Below, in pieces: positions 43,042 through 53,699 of a stretch of DNA of 64,000 nucleotides. The DNA is from Sialis fuliginosa (Eukaryota > Arthropoda > Insecta > Megaloptera > Sialidae), in contig OY540814.1 in NCBI GenBank assembly GCA_961205875.1, forward strand, positions 28,774,151-28,838,150. The letters are read 5' to 3'. Positions within the stretch are counted from its first letter, which is position 1. The number at the start of each line of letters is the position of its first letter. The translations under genes were made by a program, and so were the position numbers. The notes under the pieces are model-generated. The model saw only the letters and a program-made list of their open reading frames with translations, ran no database searches and had not been told where the DNA came from.

Positions 43042-43369
43042 ATATTGTATGCACCTCGGGTGTAAAATGCGTTTTTCGCGCCCTAGATACACAAATAACT
43101 ATTTGATACCTTTTCTAATATTGAAATGAATGAATACTATGTTAATAAACATAGATCTAATATTAGTTACTAATGTAAAATATAAAATCCGAATGGAGTA
43201 AACGGATACTGGCTGTATAATAAATCACAATTTCAATATTTGAGCACATAAATTCAAACCTCATCTTATTTGCATACGCGATAAGCAGCAATCAGGCCGG
43301 ACGAATCTAATAGATATATTTACACACGCGGGCCAGTGCAAACCTGACTAGGATTTGTTGTCCTTGCAG

Positions 43370-43440
43370 TGGGGAGGTAACTGCCGACCACCATCGCCGC
43401 GATCACCAGGAATTAACTCAGAGCCAACATCTTACAGTTT
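43370..43440 (+). other. Candidate 71-bp exon
   Basis: A good acceptor precedes it: CTGAC (43344-43348, branch A 43347), then GGATTTGTTGTCCTTGCAG ending at 43369, 22 bases on. A GTAAGG donor follows at 43441. Two reading frames are open: from 43370 it reads WGGNCRPPSP..., from 43371 GEVTADHHRR.... The third frame has a stop. The stretch is GC-richer than its flanks and single-copy here. I do not recognise the peptide. It could be an internal exon of a plus-strand gene or a chance match. Confidence 0.3.
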
Positions 43441-43498
43441 GTAAGGGCTCGTATTAAAAGTTACACCATCAAAATTCAAAAAGAAACAAAATATTTAC

Positions 43499-43502
43499 TT
43501 AA
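43499..43502. repeat. TTAA before family E
   Basis: TTAA directly before GGGGGCAGACCCAATT. Confidence 0.7.
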
Positions 43503-44051
43503 GGGGGCAGACCCAATTAGAATTCTGAAAAAATCCATTTTTTTTTCATTTTCTCGAAGTAGAATATTTCAAAAGTATTCTCTGAAAATTTCAGACAAAT
43601 GTCCTGTTCATAGACGATTCAGTGTAAGTTCCAAAATAAATTTTTTATCTGCATGCAAATCGTAATCAAAACTTTAAACTCGTTTTTCTCGAAACCATGT
43701 TTTCGAAGTCGGTGATCACTGTAACTTGAGAACGGCTTTGCCGATCGGTTTGAAATTTTTCTCACTTATTCTATACATAATTGTCCTCCGGATGGACGAA
43801 GGATTTTTTTTGGACGATTATTTTTTTATAGCCGAAAATGCGAGTGAAATTTTAGTCAAAAATAGAACTTTGACTTTCAACAAATCAAATCCCTTCGTTC
43901 ATCCGGAGCATTATGTCATTAGCTAATGATCCCTTTTGTTTTTATTTTTTATTTCAGATGATCTAGTGACGAGCAGCAGTGATTACGGCAAAGCACTTTT
44001 TTTTGGACCCCTCCCAAATTTGCTGTATCCCACTTATTTTTTTAATATTTT
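43503..44051 (+). mobile_element. Family E piggyBac-type element, right end missing
   Basis: Matches 5886-6378 to 'cattatgtcattagctaat', then 'gagcagcagtgattacgg' and 'cccaaatttgctgtatccca', which match 13381-13460 reversed, showing a longer family variant. It ends in a truncated junction with family D. TTTTTATTTCAG near 43955 is acceptor-like but lies within the repeat. Confidence 0.75.
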
Positions 44052-44382
44052 TCCAATTAGAAATGTTGTAGTAACCTTTGGTCAAATTTAGCGATGTGTG
44101 CCTCGAAATTAACTGACAAATTTTAAATTAATCAACAGTATTTTGTTTTCAACTTTAATAAAAAATAAAATACATTAATGAAATTAAAGTAAACATCCTA
44201 GATAAAATTATAACAATATTTTTTGGCAGATATAAATTTGAAAACAAAATACTAATTACTATTTTATTAAATTTTGTGGCGGCATTTCAAAATGCACCAA
44301 TCACACATCGTTAAATTTGACCAACACTTCTAATTACCCCCATGTTAAATTTCCTATGTCTTTATCAACTTGGAATACTCTG
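44052..44382. mobile_element. Family D mariner-like MITE, left end missing
   Basis: The right terminus TTGGAATACTCTG is followed by TA. The left arm starts at 'ccaattagaaatgttgtagt'. The foldback arms are shorter than in 22792-23168. Confidence 0.8.
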
Positions 44383-45354
44383 TATAGTCGAATTTAAAAC
44401 TTCGTCCTTTTTTGAAGTCAGTTAAAAAAAGAAACGCAAAATTGATTTTAAAATTGTCGACAAAAAAATAAAAATAAATAAAAATACAAAATGTAATAAA
44501 AACGAGTTAATTTTTGCGATATGTAATTGTAAGTAAGGCCGTTCCTGTAGGTAGGTACTCACTGACCATCGTGCCTCAAGGAGGAAGTTGTGTATAGATA
44601 GAAAATTAGCAATTTCCCTTTGTGAGGTGCCTCCGCCGATGTCTGTTCCCGCAGACCGGTGTTGCGGCATTAGAAGACGACCTTTGGTTAAGGATTTATT
44701 TGCATAAATAATCAGAGAGCATGCAAATACTTGAGGTCGCCGTATTAATTACCTAAGCATGTATATTATCCCCTGGCTAAAATGCAGTTTGTGGCTTCGG
44801 GTGTTCTTCGTTTTATCTCGACTCTCTATTGATCTAGTTTGCATCTTTAATTGCTGTTTAATAACTGTGGAAGGTGTGGTTTTCATTCAAATTTTAAAAT
44901 TTATTGATTTTACTTTTTTTATATAGGCTGTCCCGTAAACATACCGATAAAAGTTGCCGAGGATATTAAAACAATCGATATTTGTTAATAAACCCATGTT
45001 CAGAAATAAGCCCTTTAGCATGTTTTTGAAAAATTAATTGCATTATCTTTTTTTTAAATGGAGTTTTTCATTTTTTGTCAATTTTTCAAACTCAAAATAT
45101 ATGCCTTGGGAATCACGGGACTTTCTTATACTTAATCCTAACAGTGAATAGTATACGTGATTCTTATTTTATTCTCTACATTATATATATAACAAATGAT
45201 TTTTTAACGTAATAACTGAAAACGGATGTTTACTCTTGTAAATTTTTTAATATTCGAATTATTTTTGAAATAAGAAAAAAATGTTTTAGATAAAAAATGT
45301 CGAGTATGTTATTATCTATATATAGAACATAAATTATAGATATAGATATTACCT
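44383..45354. other. No gene; POU-site island at 44640-44870
   Basis: ATTTGCAT (44698-44705) and its reverse ATGCAAAT (44721-44728), both perfect octamer sites, lie 23 bases apart in single-copy sequence with ATTAATTA nearby. A regulatory island is possible. The 82-codon minus frame at 44422-44670 shows no domain. 45215-45300 contains a diverged family L phrase. Confidence 0.35.
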
Positions 45355-45459
45355 ATAATTTTTAACTTGACCATTTTTCTCTATTTCGAAAAATTTAAAA
45401 ATCGAAGTAGGTAAACATCCGTATCCGGTTGAAAGATCGTTTTAAAAAATAGGACGTTT
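45355..45459 (-). repeat. Family L fragment
   Basis: 'aacttgaccatttttctcta' and 'aacatccgtatccggttgaa' are the reverse of 46905-47015. It ends at GGACGTTTT, where a truncated family D begins. Confidence 0.7.
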
Positions 45460-45775
45460 TAATGGGGACATTTAGAAATGTTGTAGTAACCTTTGGTCAA
45501 ATTTAACGATGTGTCATTGGTGCATTTTACAAAATTTAATAAAATAGTCATTAGTATTTTGTTTTCAAATTTATATCTGCCAAAAAATATTAGTATAATT
45601 TTATCTAGCATGCTTACTTATTAATTATTAAAACAAAATACTGTTGATTAATTTAAAATTTATCAGTTAGTTTCGAGGCGGTATGCATTTGTTAAATTTG
45701 ACCAAAGGTTACTACAACACTTCTAATTGTCCCCATGTTAAATTCCCTATGTCTTAATCAACTTGGAATACACTG
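45460..45775. mobile_element. Family D mariner-like MITE, left end missing
   Basis: Right terminus CAACTTGGAATACACTG followed by TA (45776-45777). The left terminal ~30 bases are missing; the first shared text is 'aatggggacatttagaaatg'. Confidence 0.8.
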
Positions 45776-45777
45776 TA

Positions 45778-46690
45778 TAAAATATGTTGAACATTTCTTT
45801 ATAAAATGTTTGTTATTGAAGGCAATTCATTAAAAGATAAGAAAACCGTCAGACAAAAATAATATTCAAAAGCCATTAGTAATACACCGTCTCCATGATT
45901 GCACTTAATTACCATCTAAAAACACACAAAGTTCTTTTCCGAAATGTGTTTTCCTTAATTAAAATAATCCATTCTTAATTTCGTCGCCGCACCTAGTGCG
46001 TCTAATATCGCCTAATTTAAATCTTGAGAAAATGACAATTTAATTCCATCAAACCAAACTTTTTAGAGATCCGCTATGTTCATTTTAAACCCTCCATTTA
46101 CCCTTTGCTGCCAAGTAATAAGATCATCATAGATCAGCGCCACCCCCTCCCGTTGTAAAGTGTAGTAGTGGGGGGAGGGGGGGGGTGCCTACCACGAAGC
46201 GAGTCGTGTCGGACTTTGGTAACGTTAATTAAACTTAATTAAAAGAAGTCCCAAGTACGAGGCGAAGGATGCATGGCTAATCTTTGGACAAATTAATTGC
46301 CTTTTGGTGGAAGTAAATGTAGTCGAGGTTGCGGATTCTTGGGGGGTTTGGCGACAGGTCTTTCACAAATCTTTACTTTCTTTGATTAGTCTTTAAGCAA
46401 TTTATAGATTTATTTTTATTCTAATTGCGTCGTTTCTTTTATAAATTCAACTCGCATTCTTACTTGGTAATTATAAACATTATACATTGTATATAATTTT
46501 AAAACGTTTTTTAAAAGTTATTGAACATATTTTTTTCATGTCTGACTGCGAAATGCCTTCATTAAAATTATTTTTTCCACCAACCATACATGGATGTCTG
46601 AGAGGACTGGGAAATAACATGGATAATCAGGGTAAAACTATTTTTACTTTCTTATACCATGTATATGATATATACATTAGTATAAGTAAG
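45778..46690. other. No gene; GC/homeobox-site island
   Basis: 45960-46340 is single-copy with GTCGCCGCACCTAGTGCG, AACGTTAATTAAACTTAATT (46221-46240), CAAATTAATTGCC and a C-block (46141-46150) facing a G-block (46170-46186) that could pair as a hairpin or fold as a quadruplex. The 89-codon frame at 46487-46756 has no recognised domain and runs into family L. Confidence 0.35.
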
Positions 46691-47020
46691 TATAGCGAAG
46701 CCGATTTTTTTCGAACTCCGGATTTTGACGGAATTATCTATTTTGACCTTCCCTGAATCCATTCTGACTATTTTCGCCATGATGTCTGTGTGTCCGTCTG
46801 TCTGTCTGTCTGTCTGTCTGTAAGCGCTGTAACTCAAATACGACAAATCGTAGAAGGCTGATATTTTATATTTAAGATTAATTTTTGGCTGGAAAGAAAA
46901 CGTCCTATTTTTGAAAACGATCTTTCAACCGGATACGGATGTTTACCTACGTCGATTTTTTAATTTTTCGAATTACTCTGAAATAGTGCAAAATAGAGAA
47001 AAATGGTCAAGTTAAAAAAT
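46691..47020 (+). repeat. Family L repeat
   Basis: 'gcgaagccgatttttttcga', a (TCTG)n run at 46795-46822, 'tgtaactcaaatacgac' and 'caaccggatacggatgttta'. The second part occurs reversed at 45355-45459. It has the general layout of family Q and C (tetranucleotide run, then a 'gtaactcaa' phrase). Confidence 0.6.
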
Positions 47021-47023
47021 TAT

Positions 47024-47250
47024 TATCAACACAAATAGTAATTTTTTGGTTAAAGTTCTAAAATAACAGTCAATAATGGAAAATAAAGTTTTAAACAAAT
47101 GTATTTTTATAGTTTATGAAGTATATAAACCAATTTGACTTTCTTATAAGCATTTAAAGTGAATAATTCATAATTTGATTTTGATCGTTCATTGCATCTA
47201 GATTTACATTATTTCTGACTCAGACTGTACGTGCCATACATCCTTAATTC
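47024..47250 (-). repeat. Family K repeat
   Basis: Reverse of 62365-62590: 'aaaataacagtcaataatgg', 'aagcatttaaagtgaataat', 'actgtacgtgccatacatcc'. Class unknown. Confidence 0.75.
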
Positions 47251-47703
47251 AAAGAATATTAGCAACCAATTAATTATAAAAGATACAAATGAAATGTATA
47301 GAGAACAAAATAAATAACACAGAAGGGGAAAGGGTGGAACAACATGTATCTGTTGGAAGTTTTTAATTTAAAAAATAAACTAAAAGTCCGTTGTGTTTTG
47401 CGGGGGAGGAGGGGGTTGTAACAACGCGCGCACCAGATGTGCGGGATATTCATCGCGCTAATGTAATTTATAACTTGACGATTCGTATGCAATATTGTGA
47501 CAGTGTTGACCGTCGTTGCTGACCGGGCCAAGGAATTCCATTTCAGCGGAGTACAAGGTATGTTACAACCTTATCCCGCTAGAACACTACGATTCACTGG
47601 AAAATAACACGTAAGTTCTTGGCTTCTGGAGATAAACTACACGTGTCGTCATAGATAGATAGATAGATAGAAAAATATTTATTCATCTATCTATCTATAT
47701 ATA
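47251..47703. other. No gene; GATA microsatellite pair
   Basis: TAGATAGATAGATAGATAG at 47652-47670 faces CTATCTATCTATCTATATAT from 47685 and can form a hairpin. The 85-codon minus frame at 47274-47531 has no domain. Confidence 0.45.
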
Positions 47704-48425
47704 TCTATATATATATAAAAATGAATGTTCGTTTGTGTGTGGCTTATAGACTCCGAAATTACTGAACCGATTTCAATGCGGTTTTCACCAATAGTCAGAT
47801 AATTTTTACGAGCAGTATCGTGGCTAATAATATTTTATGAAAATCTAAAATTTAACATCAAATGATTAAACAGAATCTTTTGCACAGCGTCTTTTGTTTC
47901 TATGATGTCAGAGCATAGAACTGTCATTTATAGAAAAACACAGTAGCTATGGAATATAAGACGCTGAAAACAATTACTATATGTGAATGTCAGTTTGAAT
48001 CATGATACCTACAAATATATATCTTTCCACCATGAGTTTGAATGAAAAAATATGCATTTTACAATATAAATAAACGGATTTTTATAAATTACAATAAAGA
48101 ACTTCCAAGAAAGGTAACCTATTTATTTATTTTTGATTTTCATACAAATTCTAAGATAAGACCTGGTGTTTCCTGCGAGAAAATATTATTTTAGACGATT
48201 TTTTCAATAACTACTGAATGGATTTTATTCCGGTTTTCACTAATGGATAGATTAAGTTTAAGTATATAATTTGTGGATATTTTGGGTAAATTTAATGAAG
48301 CCGGAAAAAACAATTCGTGGTGAACCGTATGTTGTTAGCATGTTGGGTGGGCATGTCGGGTGGGCATAATTACTTTATGTTTAAATAAATTAATATCCCC
48401 GGGTAACACCGGGCCAATGCGCTAG
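47704..48425 (+). mobile_element. Helitron, non-autonomous, complete (722 bp)
   Basis: Begins TCTATATATATATAAAAATG and ends GGGCCAATGCGCTAG. It is preceded by A (47703) and followed by T (48426), as expected for A/T insertion without duplication. A hairpin CCCGG-GTAACA-CCGGG lies about 9 bases before CTAG, the usual Helitron 3' signal. No Rep/helicase frame. The interior has CTGAACCGATTTCAATG. A truncated copy is at 30351-30942. Confidence 0.85.
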
Positions 48426-48639
48426 TAAAATATATAGAACAAGTCAAAGAAAAAGAAAAAAGGAAATACAAATTCATAACATATACATACGTAAACATAA
48501 ACATACATATAAACACATATTAAATAAACTAAATTCTAATTTAACAATACAAATAATTAAAGGAATAAAAAAGAAAAAAAGAAAAATATAAATTATAGTA
48601 TTAATTATTAAATAAATTATTTAAAAAAATATAAATAAG
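48426..48639. other. A-rich stretch
   Basis: Long A-rich text with AAAGAAAAAGAAAAAAGG-type words and ACATACGTAAACATAAAC; possibly a degenerate poly-A tail region. No gene. Confidence 0.4.
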
Positions 48640-49592
48640 TGATTCTCGAGTGATATAGTACTTACGTACAGACAGACAGACAGACGTTGCGTTTTATAAT
48701 ATGTAAGACTAGCTGGGCCCGCGCGGCTTCGCTCGCGTAGACTACGTAAAAACTGTATAGGATTTTAAAAATATATAGTTGAATTAAAACAAAAACGAAT
48801 CAGAACAAAAAGTAAAAATAATTTTTGTTCTATTTAAATTTAAAAGTTAATTATTGAAAACAAAATAAACAATTGACAATCAAAAGAATACCTTCCCTCT
48901 ACCCTGCGTCTACTCGGCACGCCGCAACACATAGTTGAATTAAAACAAAAACGAATCAGAACAAAAAGTAAAAATAATTTTTGTTCTATTTAAATTTAAA
49001 AGTTAATTATTGAAAACAAAATAAACAATTGACAATCAAAAGAATACCTTCCCTCTACCCTGCGTCTACTCGGCACGCCGCCATCTTACCGCACGCCGCG
49101 ACACGGGTCGCCATATCGCGCGAATAATATGTTCCCGTATGTATATTTCACGATATTTTCTAAACTGTACGATCAAATTGGATGCTGTAAAGGGCAAATT
49201 ATATCTACATGACGATGAAATAATTTATTTCGATAAATATTAATGTTTTGCAGGTTATAAGTCCACGTAAAAAAATTTTCTTTGTAACATAAAAGCAGCC
49301 ATTGTGGCTTGAATATAAAAGTTAGACATATGGTGTCGCTGACTTTATTGTAGATCTTTTGATTCTACACAATTCTTAACTACATTATTTTGTTCAATAT
49401 TGAACGGTTTAGGCAGCGTACTGCAAAATAGCGCGCCGACGGCAAATTTTTTCCGACTTGATTTACATTATCGTCACTGCTTAGTTGTTATGATACCTAA
49501 CGTAACAAAATATAGCCTATAACCTGAATTAAAAAAGAAATCACGTAAATCTGATAACGGACAGACGGACAGACGTTGAGCTTTATATATAT
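48640..49592 (+). repeat. Family S region (RTE/SINE-like) with internal duplication
   Basis: (CAGA)n and GACGTTGCGTTTTATAATA, then CTAGCTGGGCCCGCGCGGCT at about 48711, an insect RTE/SINE-type phrase, then a 156-bp tandem duplication, then 'tatgatacctaacgtaacaa' and a second (GACA)n with GACGTTGAGCTTTATA. No reverse-transcriptase frame is present. Confidence 0.5.
48775..49086 (+). repeat. 156-bp tandem duplication
   Basis: Two nearly identical units, 48775-48930 and 48931-49086, starting 'atagttgaattaaaacaaaa' and ending TACTCGGCACGCCGC. Confidence 0.9.
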
Positions 49593-50213
49593 TAAGGATT
49601 AAGGAAGATATGTACTTGATATATATATTCCAGTGAATCATAGTAAGTAAACGGTATAACATCGCAGCAGCCGTGCGAGATACGAACCCACTGCCAGCGG
49701 TGGACACAGAGGTCGCAACTAAATTGAGTTAGCGAAACGTCTGCAACGTTCAACCAATAAAACGAGTATAAACCGTACATTTTCAGTCACCTCAGTGACG
49801 AAATACAACCTCGTTCCTATTCTCGAGCAATATTTCACGATAACGAACGCAAAATGGTATAAATAAACACACAACATGTCTTATACCAATTCCAGTTATC
49901 AGTTAGATCGGAACATATATAACCGTGGAGTTTATGTCAATCTTTATACATGAAATTGTATATGAAGTCGTCGACGCAACAGCTCTACGGTTCTCCAGAG
50001 TGTCTTTGGCTCGGCACAAATTGGTTCAATTTCGGAATTGTTGATTCTTTGATAAGAACGCCCCGCCGAAATCTTGTGTGCCCGTTCACATGCGTGTTGA
50101 TAGAAATGATAAGACTTCCTCCCCCGGGAGACTCTGCTGCGGCATTCTGTTCTTCAAACGACGGGGATTTCAACAAATACATTACGTTCTGATATACATT
50201 GATAAACTCAACC
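49593..50213 (+). promoter_or_regulatory. Single-copy island with TATA- and CCAAT-like words
   Basis: CCAAT at about 49753, TATAAATA at 49858-49865, TATATAA at 49916-49922 and an initiator-like TCAGTT at 49899-49904 occur in one 170-base stretch. Spacings do not match a standard TATA-initiator pair (43 bases). Downstream, frames are open on both strands (80 codons plus at 49950, 65 minus at 49985) without a recognised domain. A promoter is only a possibility. Confidence 0.2.
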
Positions 50214-51065
50214 AGTTATTCTGATATTCCAATGTCTAAAGGAATGCTTTTGTTATATGTATCGTGTAGAATAATATATTTATATACAGATATAGCGCAC
50301 TTTTTTTTTATCTCGTTAATTAATTTATCCATACTAATATTATAAATGCGAAAGTGTGTCTGTCTGTCTGTCTGTCTGCAGTTATTCTGCTATTCCAATG
50401 TCTAACTAAAGGAATGCTTTTGTTATATTAGAAATGTATCGTGTAGAAAAATATATTTATATACAGATATAGCGCACTTTTTTTTATCTCGTTAATTAAT
50501 TTATCCATACTAATATTATAAATGCGAAAGTGTGTCTGTCTGTCTGTCTGTCTGCAGTTATTCTGATATTCCAATGTCTAAAGGAATGCTTTTGTTATAT
50601 TAGAAATGTATCGTGTAGAAAAATATATTTATATACAGATATAGCGCACTTTTTTTTATCTCGTTAATTAATTTATCCATACTAATATTATAAATGCGAA
50701 AGTGTGTCTGTCTGTCTGTCTGTCTGCAGTTATTCTGATATTCCAATGTCTAAAGGAATGCTTTTGTTATATTAGAAATGTATCGTGTAGAAAAATATAT
50801 TTATATACAGATATAGCGCACTTTTTTTTATCTCGTTAATTAATTTATCCATACTAATATTATAAATGCGAAAGTGTGTCTGTCTGTCTGTCTGTCTGCA
50901 GTTATTCTGATATTCCAATGTCTAAAGGAATGCTTTTGTTATATTAGAAATGTATCGTGTAGAAAAATATATTTATATACAGATATAGCGCACTTTTTTT
51001 TATCTCGTTAATTAATTTATGTATACTAAAAATAATAAATGCGAAAGTGTGTCTGTCTGTCTGTT
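50214..51065 (+). repeat. Tandem array, five units of 166-176 bp
   Basis: Units start AGTTATTCTG at 50214, 50380, 50556, 50728 and 50900. Each ends CTAATATTATAAATGCGAAA then GTGTGTCTGTCTGTCTGTCT. Units 2 to 5 differ by only a few bases, so expansion is recent. The last unit runs into a family Q body, so the array has grown from the 5' end of such a repeat. Confidence 0.95.
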
Positions 51066-51180
51066 TGTTACCTTTTCACGGCTAAACCACTTAACTGATC
51101 TTGATGAAATTTGGCAGTGAGATAGTTTACATCCCGAGGACGGACATAGGCTACTTTATATCTCGAAAATTCAACCCCTA
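51066..51180 (+). repeat. Family Q repeat
   Basis: 'gttaccttttcacggctaaa', 'cttaactgatcttgatgaaa', 'gagatagtttacatcccgag'. Continuous with the fifth array unit. Confidence 0.75.
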
Positions 51181-51475
51181 ATGAATTGCAAGGGGGTGGA
51201 AAATTATTATTTTTTTTAGTAAAATTTTCGCGTCAAAAGGGTTAAAATGATCTGTATCACTTGCTTGAAATTGTGAGCCAATCTACGGATACGATAAATT
51301 ATTTACTTAAAAAAAAGAAAAATTTACAGCCATAGAAGCATCACACTTCCCCGTACAATGATATACGATCTGTATGAAATACATCCATTAAAAACAGTGC
51401 AGAATGACTTTCGGACACTCGCGAACCTTTGATCTTGCACACTATATATCTGGCGATCCGACTATTCACTTCCTC
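51181..51475. other. No gene seen
   Basis: Mixed single-copy sequence, possibly the eroded body of family Q. Confidence 0.4.
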
Positions 51476-52051
51476 CAGAGCCGGCCTTAGCAAGTTTGGC
51501 GCCCTGTGCGAGATTTATTTATCCGAACTTCTCCCTAAAAAATGTTCAAAAATCACCGAAAATATAAATTAAAATTGATAAATTAACAAATAAATTGAAT
51601 AATTCATATCTCAGCTTGGCGCGATCCTACAGACTCAAACTTTTTTTTAAATATAGCTTACATCATTAACTTTAAGACTATCAAATGCCCTAAGACCGTC
51701 GAGACCTCCTTCCCCTATTATGAACAAATTAAAATTGATAAATCAACAAATAAGTTGATTAGTTAGTATCTCAGCTAATACCTTATTAAAGGTTTTCTGG
51801 ATTGCTGAATAAGTATTTGTTAGTTAGCAGCTATCAAATAATCGATTTTTTTTACAAATTAACATTGTTTATATTTAGCTATATTTTTTGCTTAATCGGG
51901 TTTAACTGATCGACAAAAAATTGAAAGATAAAAAAAAAGTTTACTCAAAAATTACACTGATTTGAACCAAACTTATGCTCCATTGTGCGCCGCCTCACCT
52001 GGCCTGGCGCCTTTCTTCTAACCCCCTCCCACCCCTAAAACCGGTACTGGC
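51476..52051 (+). mobile_element. Family O element, complete
   Basis: Starts CCAGAGCCGGCCTTAGC and ends TAAAACCGGTACTGG, imperfect inverted ends. Flanks CACTTCCT and CACCACCT agree at 6 of 8 positions, which might be a decayed 8-bp duplication (hAT-like). GTGCGCCGCCTCACCTGGCC near the right end is shared with 24230-24260 reversed. Confidence 0.65.
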
Positions 52052-52565
52052 ACCACCTCTATCAGCGAGTGAGTGAACCCCATTCCCACGGCTACTAACT
52101 ACTCTACTTCTATACCATCCGTCATCGCAATCACAACACTTAGTCTCCGCTGAGACTAGGTGGTTGGGCCAAGTAAAAGTTTTTCTGAAACAAAACACCG
52201 CCGCAAGAACATGGTTAACAATCGGGATTAAAAGTTATACCGCGCAAACATCTATCATGTAATGTTGTCAAATAAACTACAAACATGTGTACTGCTATTT
52301 ATTAGGTTTATGTATTAATGCTTCGCTCGATTCTTTTGTTAACACTTTTGTCTCGAAGACAAGAATATTCATTATACAGGCGTGAGGAAACTCTTCGTAC
52401 CTTTAGGTTATTGAACAGCTCAGTGGGGAGGGTGATATGACCCTGCCTCCTTTAAAAAATAATCATTTAAAATTAAAATTACATTAAGCCACATATTCAA
52501 AATCTCGAGTTCGATTATATACAAACTTTAATAGATTTCGTTCTATTTAATAAATTTATATAGAA
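52052..52565. other. No gene seen
   Basis: Single-copy. The 67-codon minus frame at 51995-52198 is partly family O. Confidence 0.4.
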
Positions 52566-52809
52566 CAGTGGCGAGGCGTGAAATTTTCAATAAGGGAAGC
52601 ATGTTTTGTCAATCCTCCCGCTCCTATTAACAAAAAAAAACTAGTTATCAAACACCTTAAATTCAAGCTTTTACTTTTTTTAATTCTTATATAAATATGT
52701 ATTTATATAGTGACTAAATAATTCTACTAAACTAGTTATGAAACACCTTAAGTTTAAGCTTTTACTTTTTTTAATTAATTCTTATATATTTATATAATAA
52801 CTAAACGAT
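52566..52809 (+). repeat. Family F outer flank with internal duplication
   Basis: Starts CAGTGGCGAGGCGTG, a hAT-like terminus, then 'gaagcatgttttgtcaatcc'. The ~90-base segment 'aactagttatcaaacacctt ... gactaaataattct' is repeated once with changes (52643-52737 and 52733-52815). The single version is at 21549-21677 reversed. Confidence 0.7.
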
Positions 52810-53558
52810 TCTACGTCTTATTTTCTTGTATTTTAGTCGATATTTGTATGACGAGTTGAAGTTCACTGCAGGAAATTTCACTAAAAAATTTCAAATTTTT
52901 GATGTCGTTAAAAGTATGTTTATTGTATAGAAAATTACGTGAAAAGTTGTCTGTTTCAAACCGCAGGTCTGTATCTCAAACCGTTCTCGAGATATAGCCT
53001 CTCAAAGTTTTAGTTTTTTCAAATTTTTGGAGAAAAAAGGCCATAACTTTTGAACGCGTGGCCAGAATTGATTTTAGTTGACGGATTTGAAATCAGCGTG
53101 TCAAAATCTATATAATGACATGTATAATACTTTAAAATCCGACAAAAAAATTTTGGCCAAAAATCGACATTTTTTTAAGGTATACCCCTTTGAATTTTTT
53201 CAATTTTTCGTGAAAATTTTTTTTTTCGAGTTTTAAGGTATTATACATGTCATTATATAGATTTTGACACGCTGATTTCAAATCCGTCAACTAAAATCAA
53301 TTCCGACCACGCGTTCAAAAGTTATGGCCTTTTTTCTTCAAAAATTTGAAAAAACTAAAACTTTGAGAGACTGTATCTCGAGAACGGTTTGAGATACAGA
53401 CCTGCGGTTTGAAACAAACAACTTTTCACATCATTTTCTATACAATAAACATACTTTTAACGAAATACAAAATTCGAAATTTTTTAGTGAAATTTCCTGC
53501 AGTGAACTTCAACTCGTCATACAAATATCGACTAAAATACAAGAAAATAAGACGTAGA
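52810..53558. mobile_element. Family F foldback element core: 749-bp near-perfect palindrome
   Basis: Same arms as 20801-21548, from TCTACGTCTTATTTTCTTG to GACGTAGA. Its centre (AAATCCGAC ... GGTATACCCC ... CGAGTTTTAAG) is the reverse complement of the other copy's centre, and its outer flank is on the opposite side, so the two elements are in opposite orientation. A transcript would form a ~350-bp duplex. Confidence 0.9.
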
Positions 53559-53699
53559 GGTATTATAGTTTTATAATTGAACATGTAAATTAATATTAAA
53601 TGCTATTTTTGATTTTTGGTAAAAATAACATTTGAAAAAATCAACATTTCTTGGAAAAATATACGTATTATTAAAATTGTATCCACTACTGAATTTGGA

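Noticed and set aside
43925..43958. Strong acceptor-like TTTTTATTTCAG followed by ATG
   Set aside because: It lies within a family E element and the ATG frame stops after one further codon.
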